Source: Desulfobacterales bacterium (GTDB lineage: Bacteria; Desulfobacterota; Desulfobacteria; Desulfobacterales; JAFDCJ01). Taken from it: 9,448 nt of DNA. The notes beneath the pieces were generated by a model. That model did no database searches. It saw nothing but the letters and a program-made list of their open reading frames with translations, and had not been told where the DNA came from. The DNA lies in NCBI GenBank assembly GCA_029939875.1, contig JAOZSC010000070.1, positions 1 through 9,448 on the forward strand, read 5' to 3'. Of this stretch, positions 1 to 6,569 are shown in pieces (within the stretch, counting starts at the first letter, position 1; each line of letters begins with the position of its first letter). Both the position numbers and the translations under genes were made by a program.

Positions 1-80
1 TCGCCGGTGGCAGGCTCGACGACAACAGCTGTCAGGCTCTGGGTACTGAGATCCAAACCGAGAAAGCAATTTTTAGCCAT
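1..80 (-). CDS. FGGY-family carbohydrate kinase (xylulokinase-like), N-terminal fragment cut by window edge
   Basis: Only the first 26 codons lie inside the window. They read from an ATG at 80 as MAKNCFLGLDLSTQSLTAVV, then VEPATG. The GLDLSTQSLTAVVV stretch is the phosphate-1 (ATP-binding) motif of the FGGY/ASKHA sugar kinases, which phosphorylate xylulose, ribulose, glycerol or related sugars in the cytoplasm. A GAAGGA ribosome binding site lies about 7 bases before the ATG. The gene follows the AEC permease on the same strand after 38 bases, so the two are probably co-transcribed. With the nearby D-lyxose isomerase, xylulose is the most likely substrate (inference). Family assignment is quite sure; the substrate cannot be decided from 26 residues. 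Confidence 0.8.
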   Translation of the reverse strand, partial: MAKNCFLGLDLSTQSLTAVVVEPATG

Positions 81-118
81 GGCAGGTTCCTTCAGTTCTT
101 CTCAAAAATTTCAAAGGC

Positions 119-1093
119 CTAAATCTGATTGATAATGAAAACCAGCGCCGGCAGGACAATAACCAGCATGGCCGTGGTAAAAAACCAGCATGAATTGGCC
201 AGGTCCAGATCCAAATCATAAATGGACGGTGGTATCAGGGCGTTAAACGCCACCGGCATTGAAGAAAGAATGATGACGACTTGGAGGGGCAGGCCGCCCT
301 CGATCTTACCGAAGCCCAACAGATAGGCCAGTGAGGTCGCCAGGACCGGCACCAGGGCAAACTTAATGACGGACACCGAAACGCATTCCGGCAGGTAATC
401 GCGTACCCGCCTGAATTTCATTGCCAGGCCAATGGACGACAACAGCATGATGGTTGCCAGCGGAACAAAAACGGAAATGACGGTTCGATAAAAACCGGGC
501 CTCGGCACACCGCTTAAATTCAGGATACCCCCCAGCACTATACTGGATAAGGCCACAAGGATGAACGGATCCCGTGCTAAATTTTTTAAGTGGTCTGAAA
601 CTTTTTCTGTATGGGTGCTGCTGCTGTAATATTTAGCAATGGGAAAACCTATTGCGTAATAGGACAACTCCTCAAATATCTTATAGATCGGAACCAGAGC
701 AAAACCGGTTTCTCCGATAAAAACAAAGCAAATAAGGGCACCAATGGAGCCAATGTTGGTAAAAGAACCGCACCCGTAAAGCGCGCCTGTTTTTTTAGGC
801 GCCAGTCTGAGAATGCGAGCAACCCCAAGGGCCAGTGCACCCCCGGTCAGCAGGGCAAAAAGACCGACAAAGGGCAGCGCTATCAAACTGACATTTTTTA
901 TGCTAACCACCCAGATGGCGCCCACAATCGCCACCGGATTTAAAAAAAGCAGGGCCACTTTCTGAAGCAGTTTTCTCAGGTCGTCAATCGGGATCGGCAG
1001 CTTGATGAGTTTGCGAATGACAAGGATTTGAAAAATATATCCCAGAGCCAGTCCGAAAATGATAATTCCGAATGAATAGACAAACTTCGCCAA
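119..1093 (-). CDS. AEC (auxin efflux carrier) family permease
   Basis: An integral inner-membrane transporter of the AEC family, whose characterised bacterial members carry organic acids such as malate or malonate. The protein is almost entirely hydrophobic, with about ten membrane segments and the usual AEC two-half layout around a polar middle loop (near YSSSTHTEKVSDHLKNLARD). The second half carries GVPRPGFYRTVISVFVPLA and SSMPVAFNALIPPSIYDLD, which are AEC-like. I place the start at a TTG at 1093, because GAAAGG sits 6 bases before it and it gives 324 residues, a normal AEC length with the start just before the first membrane helix. The frame also stays open to a TTG at 1147 (342 aa), but that codon directly follows a stop and has no good binding site. 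It sits 38 bases upstream of the FGGY kinase and diverges from the lyxose isomerase, which suggests uptake or export of a sugar, sugar acid or catabolic product. That role is inference. Confidence 0.88.
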   Translation of the reverse strand: MAKFVYSFGIIIFGLALGYIFQILVIRKLIKLPIPIDDLRKLLQKVALLFLNPVAIVGAIWVVSIKNVSLIALPFVGLFALLTGGALALGVARILRLAPKKTGALYGCGSFTNIGSIGALICFVFIGETGFALVPIYKIFEELSYYAIGFPIAKYYSSSTHTEKVSDHLKNLARDPFILVALSSIVLGGILNLSGVPRPGFYRTVISVFVPLATIMLLSSIGLAMKFRRVRDYLPECVSVSVIKFALVPVLATSLAYLLGFGKIEGGLPLQVVIILSSMPVAFNALIPPSIYDLDLDLANSCWFFTTAMLVIVLPALVFIINQI

Positions 1094-1147
1094 AATAAAC
1101 CTTTCGCCCGAACCTTTTATGTCGGTCGGGGACTCCTGTAATTGCAA

Positions 1148-1379
1148 TTATCGATACCTGACTTGCTTGCAAAGCCTATACAATAGGAAGTCGCACTACT
1201 GCAATAGATTTTCGATTGGCTTTCCAGTCATTCTTGGTTCATTTGAGTTATCGTGCCTGACTCAAGTCAAACTTATTGGAGAAGGTATTGACAAAGAGGT
1301 GTGTTGCGATTAAAAATTTTTTCCGGGAAATTAAGAATGGACACTTTGAACCGACTCACAGGAACGGAGGTCGTTTAAA
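1148..1379. promoter_or_regulatory. Divergent intergenic region with several inverted repeats (possible operators)
   Basis: This region separates the leftward permease-kinase unit from the rightward isomerase. Small perfect inverted repeats are visible: ATTGCAAT at 1141-1148, TTGC-TT-GCAA at 1163-1172, CCTAT-ACA-ATAGG at 1175-1187, TTGAGT-N11-ACTCAA at 1243-1265 and TGACT-CA-AGTCA at 1258-1269. An imperfect direct repeat of the form TTATCG..CCTGACT occurs at 1148-1163 and 1248-1262, about 100 bases apart. Such layouts fit a shared regulator acting on both transcripts. No regulator gene is in the window, so the assignment to a repressor family is open. Confidence 0.4.
1288..1316 (+). promoter_or_regulatory. 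Sigma70-type promoter for the lyxose isomerase gene
   Basis: A perfect TTGACA -35 element lies at 1288-1293. It is followed after 17 bases by TAAAAA at 1311-1316, a 4 of 6 match to the -10 consensus. Transcription would start near 1323 and leave a leader of roughly 55 bases before the ATG at 1380. The inverted repeats at 1243-1269 lie just upstream of the -35 element, where an activator or repressor could act. Called from sequence pattern only. Confidence 0.55.
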
Positions 1380-1922
1380 ATGATAACCAGAGCAGAGCAA
1401 ACAGAAGCGCAGAGATATGCAGCTGAAATGATCCGCCGGGCGGGAATTACTATAACGGATGCTGAGGCGAACAGCATCGAGATCGTTGATTTTGGACTCA
1501 GCAATTTCGAGCGAGAAGGTATCCAGGTTCTGACGCTGGTTCAGACAGAACGCATCAGCGTCAAGGTGCTGGTTCTTTTTCCCAATCAAACCGAACCCGA
1601 ACACTGGCATCCGCCGGTGGGAAATGACCCGGGCAAGGAGGAAACGGTGCGAGTCATCTCGGGCTCGGTATATTTTTTTATCTCGGGAGAGGACACCCTC
1701 AAAGAAGGTTTTCTGGTTGGGGGTAAACAAGATGTTTACTCTATGCGGAAGGAGGTGCTCATGCAACCTTGCGATCAAATCACGCTGGCTCCGGGAGAAA
1801 AGCACTGGTTTCAAACCCGTGAGACCGGAGCGGTGATGTACAGTTTCTCCACCATCGCGAGGGACGCGCTGGATCAGTTCACAGACTCCAATATTGTACG
1901 GGTTACAGAAATCCAGGATTGA
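1380..1922 (+). CDS. D-lyxose/D-mannose ketol-isomerase (cupin type)
   Basis: A 180-residue cytoplasmic cupin matching the D-lyxose isomerase family (B. subtilis YdaE type, about 167 aa). These enzymes interconvert D-lyxose with D-xylulose and D-mannose with D-fructose using a divalent metal. The family's metal-binding set is present: H75 and H77 in EHWHPP, E88 in GKEETVRV, and H142 in GEKHWFQ. The order and spacing fit the His-X-His, Glu, His ligands of the cupin barrel. The ATG at 1380 is supported by CGGAGG at 1365-1370, nine bases upstream. The gene is divergent from an AEC permease and an FGGY sugar kinase, so the product D-xylulose would probably be phosphorylated to D-xylulose 5-phosphate for the pentose phosphate pathway. 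Family assignment is strong. Lyxose rather than mannose as the natural substrate is inferred from the kinase. Confidence 0.9.
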   Translation: MITRAEQTEAQRYAAEMIRRAGITITDAEANSIEIVDFGLSNFEREGIQVLTLVQTERISVKVLVLFPNQTEPEHWHPPVGNDPGKEETVRVISGSVYFFISGEDTLKEGFLVGGKQDVYSMRKEVLMQPCDQITLAPGEKHWFQTRETGAVMYSFSTIARDALDQFTDSNIVRVTEIQD

Positions 1923-1958
1923 GGTTGTTCTCGAAATTTTATTTTGAGGTGAACTGCT

Positions 1959-2420
1959 TTACGGCGCCTGATCGCCTATGGTCGCCGTTCTTATGGGCGA
2001 TAAATTGACGATCTGACCATTTGCATCTATTTTCACCGCGGCGGCCCGAATGGCGGAGTACCACACCCCGACATCATTGCCGGCGTTATCTAAAATGGTG
2101 AATCCCCAGGGGTGGGCAATATTGCCGGTACCCTGAAGGGAAACCTTGTTTATCAATGTGCGAAAATCCTTCGATTCGGGATCAATGGGCACCCATACCT
2201 TGGAATTTAACGTATAGTTGCTGTTTATTCCGACGATGGCCACTGGCTGGCCAAATGTTCCCCAATAGTAATATTTGGTGTCCGGTAAAATTTTATAATT
2301 TTTAAAGGTTTGGGTCACTTCGGGATTTGACTTCAGCTGCCCGTAATTGGACAGGGAACAACCGCAAAAAGTGATTAACATCAACCCAATTAAGATGACG
2401 GCCGTAAATAATCTGCCCAT
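1959..2420 (-). CDS. Small predicted lipoprotein of unknown function
   Basis: A 153-residue protein with a typical lipoprotein signal: a short charged start (MGR), a hydrophobic core at residues 5-18, and FCGC with lipidation expected at C21. The rest looks soluble and would sit on the periplasmic face of a membrane. Visible features are an aromatic stretch YYYWGTFGQP (50-59), VWVPIDPESKDFRTLINKV (75-93) and WGFTILDNAGNDVGVWYSAI (105-124), which suggest a compact beta-rich domain. The ATG at 2420 has CAGGAGA about 8 bases upstream. It runs convergent with the lyxose isomerase, with 36 bases between their ends and no clear terminator hairpin. I do not recognise the family. The -3 residue of the lipobox is Phe rather than the usual Leu, Val or Ile, so lipidation is likely but not certain. 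Confidence 0.75.
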   Translation of the reverse strand: MGRLFTAVILIGLMLITFCGCSLSNYGQLKSNPEVTQTFKNYKILPDTKYYYWGTFGQPVAIVGINSNYTLNSKVWVPIDPESKDFRTLINKVSLQGTGNIAHPWGFTILDNAGNDVGVWYSAIRAAAVKIDANGQIVNLSPIRTATIGDQAP

Positions 2421-2753
2421 CGATAGCGTCTCCTGAAAAAGCTGAAATCCTGATTGTACTCAAATTAAGAGCTGTCTTTGCCATTGTGCCGCTTTGTAAA
2501 TGGTTTTTGATAAACTGAAACGGAGGATAATGCAATCATTTTTCTGCAAATTCAATTTGGGAGCAAATCATCTTCGCTTTAAGGAAGTTTTTGTCGGGGT
2601 CTCATTTTTTTCTGGTTTCCATTCGCATGGCGCGGGCCAGGCGGTAATATTGATGTTCCCCTGGAAGCCTCCATGGAGGAAGTTGCCGCCGGCTGCCAAA
2701 TTCCATCGCTTAACCGGGAAAAAATTGAATCCTAATTGTATGCAACGTTGAGA
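2421..2753. other. 333-base stretch without a confident gene; possible coding remnant
   Basis: No convincing intact gene is seen here. A plus-strand frame from an ATG at 2530, with CGGAGG at 2521-2526, runs to 2751 (73 codons) but gives a protein resembling nothing I know. From about 2637 the neighbouring frame reads GNIDVPLEASMEEVAAGCQI, then PSLNREKIES and a stop at 2733-2735, which looks more like real protein than the ATG frame. This may be the tail of a decayed gene. CCTCCATGGAGG at 2668-2679 is a perfect 12-bp palindrome without a following T-run, so it is not a standard terminator. The promoter of the lipoprotein gene should also lie here but was not resolved. Confidence 0.3.
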
Positions 2754-4556
2754 TTAGTAGTAGGACCAGATAGTGCGGTAGGCGGAAATATCATCGCCGT
2801 CTGATTTCAGACGTTTCAAGTAATCGTAAATCGAAACATCCTTATAGATATAGGTGTTTGCCAGGGCCAGCTTTTTTTCCCATGGGTGGAACTCATAAAT
2901 ACGACGCCCTTGCGGTGTGATGGAAATAATATCGTGATGCTGGGACGCTTTGATATAGTTTTTGCCCAAACCGGGAACATTGAAAACGATTTCATCGGTT
3001 CGCACCGTACCCGGCATCAGGCGGGCCTCTTCGTTTTGTTCCTGCATCAACCGGGCTATGGGCACGCGAAAATCATTGGTTTCCGCTTTGCCCTTGGTAT
3101 TAAAGGTGTAGTACGGGGTGACACCGATCAGGCGCAATTGCTGGCGCAGAAAGCAGGCTTCGAATTTTCGTGAGTTGTAGTAGGTAAAAACAAGCTGGTT
3201 GTATACTTCCATTCCATTGCGCCTGAATTTTTGGACCGCCTGCATGGATTGCGGGGTAATCTCATAGGGATGTTCAAAATGCGTGATAATAATCACTTCT
3301 CTTTTACCGGGAATATGGAATCGGCCCAGTCCGCGCACAAGGGATTCATTGATACGCTGGGGCAAGGTCACCGGGGTGCGTGTGCCGATACGGATGCGGA
3401 TAATATTCGGGTTGGCGGCAACGCTGGACACGATAGACTCTATTTTTCGGTTGGACAACAGCAGTGGATCCCCACCGGTAATCAGCACTTCATTGATTTC
3501 CGGGGTGTTTTTGATCCAATCCAGGGCCGCTTCAAGTTTAGACTTGGACAGCGCTGCCGATGGCGAGTAGACGTCTTCTATTTCCCAGTTGCGCTGGCAG
3601 TAGACACAAATCTGCGGGCAGGTCATCACCGGTTTCAGGATGACGATATGCGGATAGCGCCGCGTGATGCCCTCGATGGGTGAGGTGTCGTATTCGAGCA
3701 TAAAATCCATGGACTGCTCCTGGTTGTTTTTATACTCGGCCAGTTTGGTCACATAGTGCAGGCTGGGTATGACCTGGGCCCGGATGGCTTTATCCCGGCG
3801 ACTGCCGGAATCAAAGTCCACCAGGGAAATATAATAGGGGGTAATGCCGAAGGGGATTTTCAAATCACGGGCGCGACGGACAGCCTCGTATTCGTCAGCG
3901 GTCAATTTGACCAGTTTTTTCAGGGTGTCGGCATCACGAATTATGTTTTTAAGATGCCATTTCCACTTTCCCCACTCCAGGTCTGTTACCCCAAAAAAGC
4001 TGGTGATGCGTGCCCTGTTCCGGCTGCGACGCCGGATCGCATCGTTTTCAAGTCCGCTGGTGTAGTTGTTCATGAATTTTTTAGATGCACCTGCCATGCG
4101 GGATAAGTCAGCCGAACGCATCCGGGCTGCTTTGCGGCCTTCGTACTTGCTAAAGCTCGGCGATTTGGCATCGTAGATACCGGATGCTCCCATGATGCCT
4201 TTTATCATATGCTCAATTTCCGCAAAAAAACCAGCTGTGGGGCGTTGGAAATTCTCATCTTTCGAGGCCGTCAACAACGCGACCAGGTATCCGAAAAAAC
4301 TGTAACCGGCCACCTTTTCACTGCGATCCGAAAGCACTTTTAGAAAAACGCCAATGGCATTGTGTACCAGGATATATTCCAGGGGTGGAATATCGCGGTT
4401 GTCGGTATAGGTGTCGGCCAGCATGTCGGCCAGCCAGTTGCGGGTGGTCGCCTTTTTTTCCTCGAGTGCAGCAGAAGATATCAGAATTTTAAGCAGTTGT
4501 GGTGCGATGGACAGAATGTTGCGCAACCGGCTCTTAATTTGTTGTTTTGTCATCAT
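2754..4556 (-). CDS. KamA-family radical SAM aminomutase, predicted glutamate 2,3-aminomutase type, with long N-terminal extension
   Basis: A 600-residue cytoplasmic enzyme of the lysine 2,3-aminomutase (LAM) family, which moves an amino group from C2 to C3 using a [4Fe-4S] cluster, S-adenosylmethionine and PLP. Residues are numbered from the ATG at 4556. The radical SAM motif CPQICVYC has C313, C317 and C320, with R322 matching the substrate-carboxylate arginine of LAM. GGDP follows at 361-364, and K532 in NVPGLGK is the probable PLP lysine. The two LAM aspartates that hold the lysine side chain (D293, D330) align by eye with K488 (PYYTFNTK) and N526. This Lys/Asn pair is the one reported for Clostridium difficile glutamate 2,3-aminomutase, so beta-glutamate is the inferred product. 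LAM is about 416 aa; here roughly 200 extra residues, mostly helical and charged, precede the catalytic domain. Neither start has a good ribosome binding site; a TTG at 4592 (612 aa) is the alternative. It stands alone between the lipoprotein gene and a pseudogene. Confidence 0.9.
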   Translation of the reverse strand: MMTKQQIKSRLRNILSIAPQLLKILISSAALEEKKATTRNWLADMLADTYTDNRDIPPLEYILVHNAIGVFLKVLSDRSEKVAGYSFFGYLVALLTASKDENFQRPTAGFFAEIEHMIKGIMGASGIYDAKSPSFSKYEGRKAARMRSADLSRMAGASKKFMNNYTSGLENDAIRRRSRNRARITSFFGVTDLEWGKWKWHLKNIIRDADTLKKLVKLTADEYEAVRRARDLKIPFGITPYYISLVDFDSGSRRDKAIRAQVIPSLHYVTKLAEYKNNQEQSMDFMLEYDTSPIEGITRRYPHIVILKPVMTCPQICVYCQRNWEIEDVYSPSAALSKSKLEAALDWIKNTPEINEVLITGGDPLLLSNRKIESIVSSVAANPNIIRIRIGTRTPVTLPQRINESLVRGLGRFHIPGKREVIIITHFEHPYEITPQSMQAVQKFRRNGMEVYNQLVFTYYNSRKFEACFLRQQLRLIGVTPYYTFNTKGKAETNDFRVPIARLMQEQNEEARLMPGTVRTDEIVFNVPGLGKNYIKASQHHDIISITPQGRRIYEFHPWEKKLALANTYIYKDVSIYDYLKRLKSDGDDISAYRTIWSYY

Positions 4557-4654
4557 GGCGTTTAAAGTATCGCAATTAAGGAGCGATGGCAACCCGTTTC
4601 ATGAAAGCAGAAGATATTGAATTGGCGGTTCAGAGAAAAATTACCTGACAGTGA

Positions 4655-4748
4655 GGAAAAACAATTTTGCTGATTGATGATGAGCCGATGGTGACAGACA
4701 TCTGCGAGAATGATGCTTGAAAAATTAGGACATAAAGTCTTAAATTGA
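4655..4748 (+). pseudogene. Frameshifted remnant of a response-regulator receiver (REC) domain
   Basis: On the plus strand, 4655-4708 reads GKTILLIDDEPMVTDICE. After one extra base (4709), 4710-4745 continues in another frame as MMLEKLGHKVLN before a stop. Joined, this matches the first beta strand, the acidic DD pair and helix 1 to strand 2 of a receiver domain of the kind found in hybrid sensor kinases (typical form ILLVDDE...MLEKLGY.VL). The phosphorylated Asp and the rest of the domain are missing. In the same first frame, an ATG at 4586 gives 20 codons (MATRFMKAEDIELAVQRKIT) that end in TGA just before the remnant, perhaps more debris. The piece is antisense to both flanking genes and cannot make a working receiver. 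Confidence 0.65.
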
Positions 4749-4795
4749 AAACCGCAAGGTTGCGTCTTGATGGGTAACTTACTAAAAGGTGACAG

Positions 4796-6382
4796 CTAAC
4801 TCATTGTCTTTCGAATTGCTGCGTACAAAACCAGAAATCCTCCCACGATCACCGATATGCGGCCCAGAGAATCTCCATGCCGAGCGAAAAAAGTTTGCCC
4901 CCGGCGAAGATGGATTTTTCCTTTGAGGGTTGCTTTTTGCCACCAGGCCGTCCTGGCGGTCACAATCCCTTTGGCATTGATAATAGCTGAAATTCCGGTG
5001 TTGGCAACCCGAACAAAATCCCGCCGGTTTTCGATGGCCCGAACCGGGCTGAAATTAAAGTGGTGTCGATAACCCGGCGTGCCCTTCCACCAGCCGTCGT
5101 TGGTGATCATGCAGATAAATCCTTTTTCTTTGGGAAGGTTGCGGGAGCAGTAGGGGCCGAATATGGATTCATAACAGACAATCGGCAATATGCTGGTCGA
5201 ATGGTCAGGCAGAACAAAAGTAAAACTTTCCTGGCGATTGCTGTAAGTGCCGGTGTATCCACCAAGCTCCAGGGAGTATTTGCCCAGAAAGCCGAGATAT
5301 TGCACAAAGGGCATGCGCTCGAACAGGGGTACCAACCTGGTTTTGTGATAGAACTGCGGTTTGGATGCAGAACCTGCCGGCAGAAAAAGCGCTGTATTAA
5401 AAGCTTCGTAGTAAAAATTTTTTTCCCGGTTGAAACGACTGCCCGGCGCAATGTCCTTGTCACTGAGTTTCTGGTAGCTGTGTATGCCCAGGAGAATGTT
5501 GAGTTTTGGATGCTTTTTCCGGAATTCCAGCAAATTTCGGTAGCGAATTGATGCTGCAGGGTTTTTCTCGTCGATTTGCTCTACAATGAGGGTCTCGGGG
5601 CCGAACAGGTACTGGGTTTTGTCATCAACAATGGCATCGGCTGTCCTGAAAAACTGCTCCACGTGCCGCCCATAATTTTGCGGGTCAAACTTTTCCGTAT
5701 AGGGATCCAGGTTGGGCTGAATCAGGGCGATATTGATCGTTTCGCCTTTCTCCTCAATGGTTTTAAAAATTTGATAGGATCCAAAAATGGGAATCACAAA
5801 GAGCATCAGCGTCGCTATGCCAAGCGGAGCAATTGAACCCGTCGCTTTTTTTCGATACGTATCGTACAGCTTCAACGCGGCAAAGTTGCTCAATATGATC
5901 CACAGCGTCCCACCCCGAACACCGGTAAACTCGTACCACTGGATGAGCTTTGGTGCGGTGGCCAGTGCATTGCCCAGGTTGAGCCAGGGCCAGGCCAGGT
6001 CCCAGGAAAGATGAAGATGCTCGTAGCCCATCCAGATGAACAGAAAACAGAACAACAGGGGGATTTTCAGGATTGTCCGCACACGGCTGGCCAGCCAGAA
6101 AACGAGAGCCTGCAGCAGGGAATTTGCGAGCAGGATGAGGATGGCGCCCACCAGCTGGACCTGGGTAATCCACCAGGTTCCCAGGATATTCCACAGCAGG
6201 AAACTGACAAATGCGTAGTTGAATATGGCGTAAGAGTTTGCGTGATGTCGGGCTTGCTCTTCCAGCAGCAAAAGGGGCACCCAGGCAATAAAAACCAGGA
6301 AAAACAAAGATGGAACACACCAGGGCAGCCCCAATAGCAGGCCGCTGGCCAGCGCCAGTAAAATGTTTTTTCTGATGTTCAT
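4796..6382 (-). CDS. lnt: Apolipoprotein N-acyltransferase
   Basis: A 528-residue inner-membrane enzyme that adds the third acyl chain, taken from a phospholipid, to the N-terminal cysteine of lipoproteins; this is the last maturation step before Lol sorting. About six hydrophobic segments occupy residues 6-205, a nitrilase-like periplasmic domain spans about 215-490, and a last membrane helix lies at 507-523. The catalytic triad of the family is present: E263 in FGPETL, K347 in YHKTRLVP and C403 in PIVCYESIFGP. The accessory glutamates are probably E355 (LVPLFERMP) and E405. The length matches E. coli Lnt (512 aa). The ATG at 6382 fits the first membrane helix but has only a weak upstream GGA. 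It is a single gene here, without the usual corC/ybeX neighbour. A mini-ORF with an excellent ribosome binding site lies 48 bases upstream. Confidence 0.95.
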   Translation of the reverse strand: MNIRKNILLALASGLLLGLPWCVPSLFFLVFIAWVPLLLLEEQARHHANSYAIFNYAFVSFLLWNILGTWWITQVQLVGAILILLANSLLQALVFWLASRVRTILKIPLLFCFLFIWMGYEHLHLSWDLAWPWLNLGNALATAPKLIQWYEFTGVRGGTLWIILSNFAALKLYDTYRKKATGSIAPLGIATLMLFVIPIFGSYQIFKTIEEKGETINIALIQPNLDPYTEKFDPQNYGRHVEQFFRTADAIVDDKTQYLFGPETLIVEQIDEKNPAASIRYRNLLEFRKKHPKLNILLGIHSYQKLSDKDIAPGSRFNREKNFYYEAFNTALFLPAGSASKPQFYHKTRLVPLFERMPFVQYLGFLGKYSLELGGYTGTYSNRQESFTFVLPDHSTSILPIVCYESIFGPYCSRNLPKEKGFICMITNDGWWKGTPGYRHHFNFSPVRAIENRRDFVRVANTGISAIINAKGIVTARTAWWQKATLKGKIHLRRGQTFFARHGDSLGRISVIVGGFLVLYAAIRKTMS

Positions 6383-6430
6383 AGCAATTTAGTCCAGTAA
6401 GGGGGTAAGGGGGATTTTGGGGACACAGCA

Positions 6431-6454
6431 CTATGTGTCGTGTTGTTGGCCCAT
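6431..6454 (-). other. Seven-codon mini-ORF with strong ribosome binding site upstream of lnt
   Basis: On the minus strand, GGGAGG (6463-6468) stands 8 bases before an ATG at 6454, which opens MGQQHDT and stops at TAG (6431-6433). The lnt ATG follows 48 bases further on and has only a weak binding site of its own. This could be a short leader peptide, or the surviving start of a decayed gene. Nothing shows that it is translated. Confidence 0.25.
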
Positions 6455-6514
6455 GTCGCTAACCTCCCTAATATTTAAAAAATACTATTCTAGGCGTTAG
6501 TTGAGGTTGAAAAA

Positions 6515-6547
6515 ATTTGATTTTTGCGCAACACTGAAAAATCAAAT
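6515..6547 (+). promoter_or_regulatory. Perfect 11-bp stem-loop in the leader of the radical SAM gene
   Basis: ATTTGATTTTT at 6515-6525 and AAAAATCAAAT at 6537-6547 are exact reverse complements separated by the 11-base loop GCGCAACACTG. The hairpin ends 22 bases before the preferred ATG (6570) and 11 bases before its CAGGA ribosome binding site (6559-6563). It could be an operator for a dimeric regulator or an RNA element affecting translation. It is AT-rich and lacks a G+C-rich stem, so it is a poor terminator. Its role is unknown. Confidence 0.5.
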
Positions 6548-6569
6548 CAATCATAATACAGGAACTAAA

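Noticed and set aside
2668..2679. CCTCCATGGAGG palindrome as a terminator or regulator site
   Set aside because: It has no loop and no T-run. It may simply be coding sequence of the possible gene remnant.
3231..3683. Plus-strand 150-codon frame opposite the aminomutase
   Set aside because: It is antisense to the conserved catalytic domain of the KamA-like protein, and its translation has no coherent features.
4646..4720. In-frame TGA codons around the receiver-domain remnant, as possible stop-codon recoding
   Set aside because: The second half of the receiver motif is in a different frame, so reading through TGA does not restore the domain. All other genes here end normally and need no recoding.
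4750..4770. CGCAAGGTTGCG palindrome as a terminator
   Set aside because: The stem is only 4-5 bp with almost no loop, and no T-run follows on either strand.
5060..5551. Plus-strand 163-codon frame opposite lnt
   Set aside because: It is antisense to the nitrilase-like domain of Lnt, with no independent support.
5763..6431. Long minus-strand open frame of 222 codons overlapping lnt
   Set aside because: It lies on top of the first part of lnt in another frame, shows no recognisable motifs, and lnt has a full catalytic triad and membrane topology.
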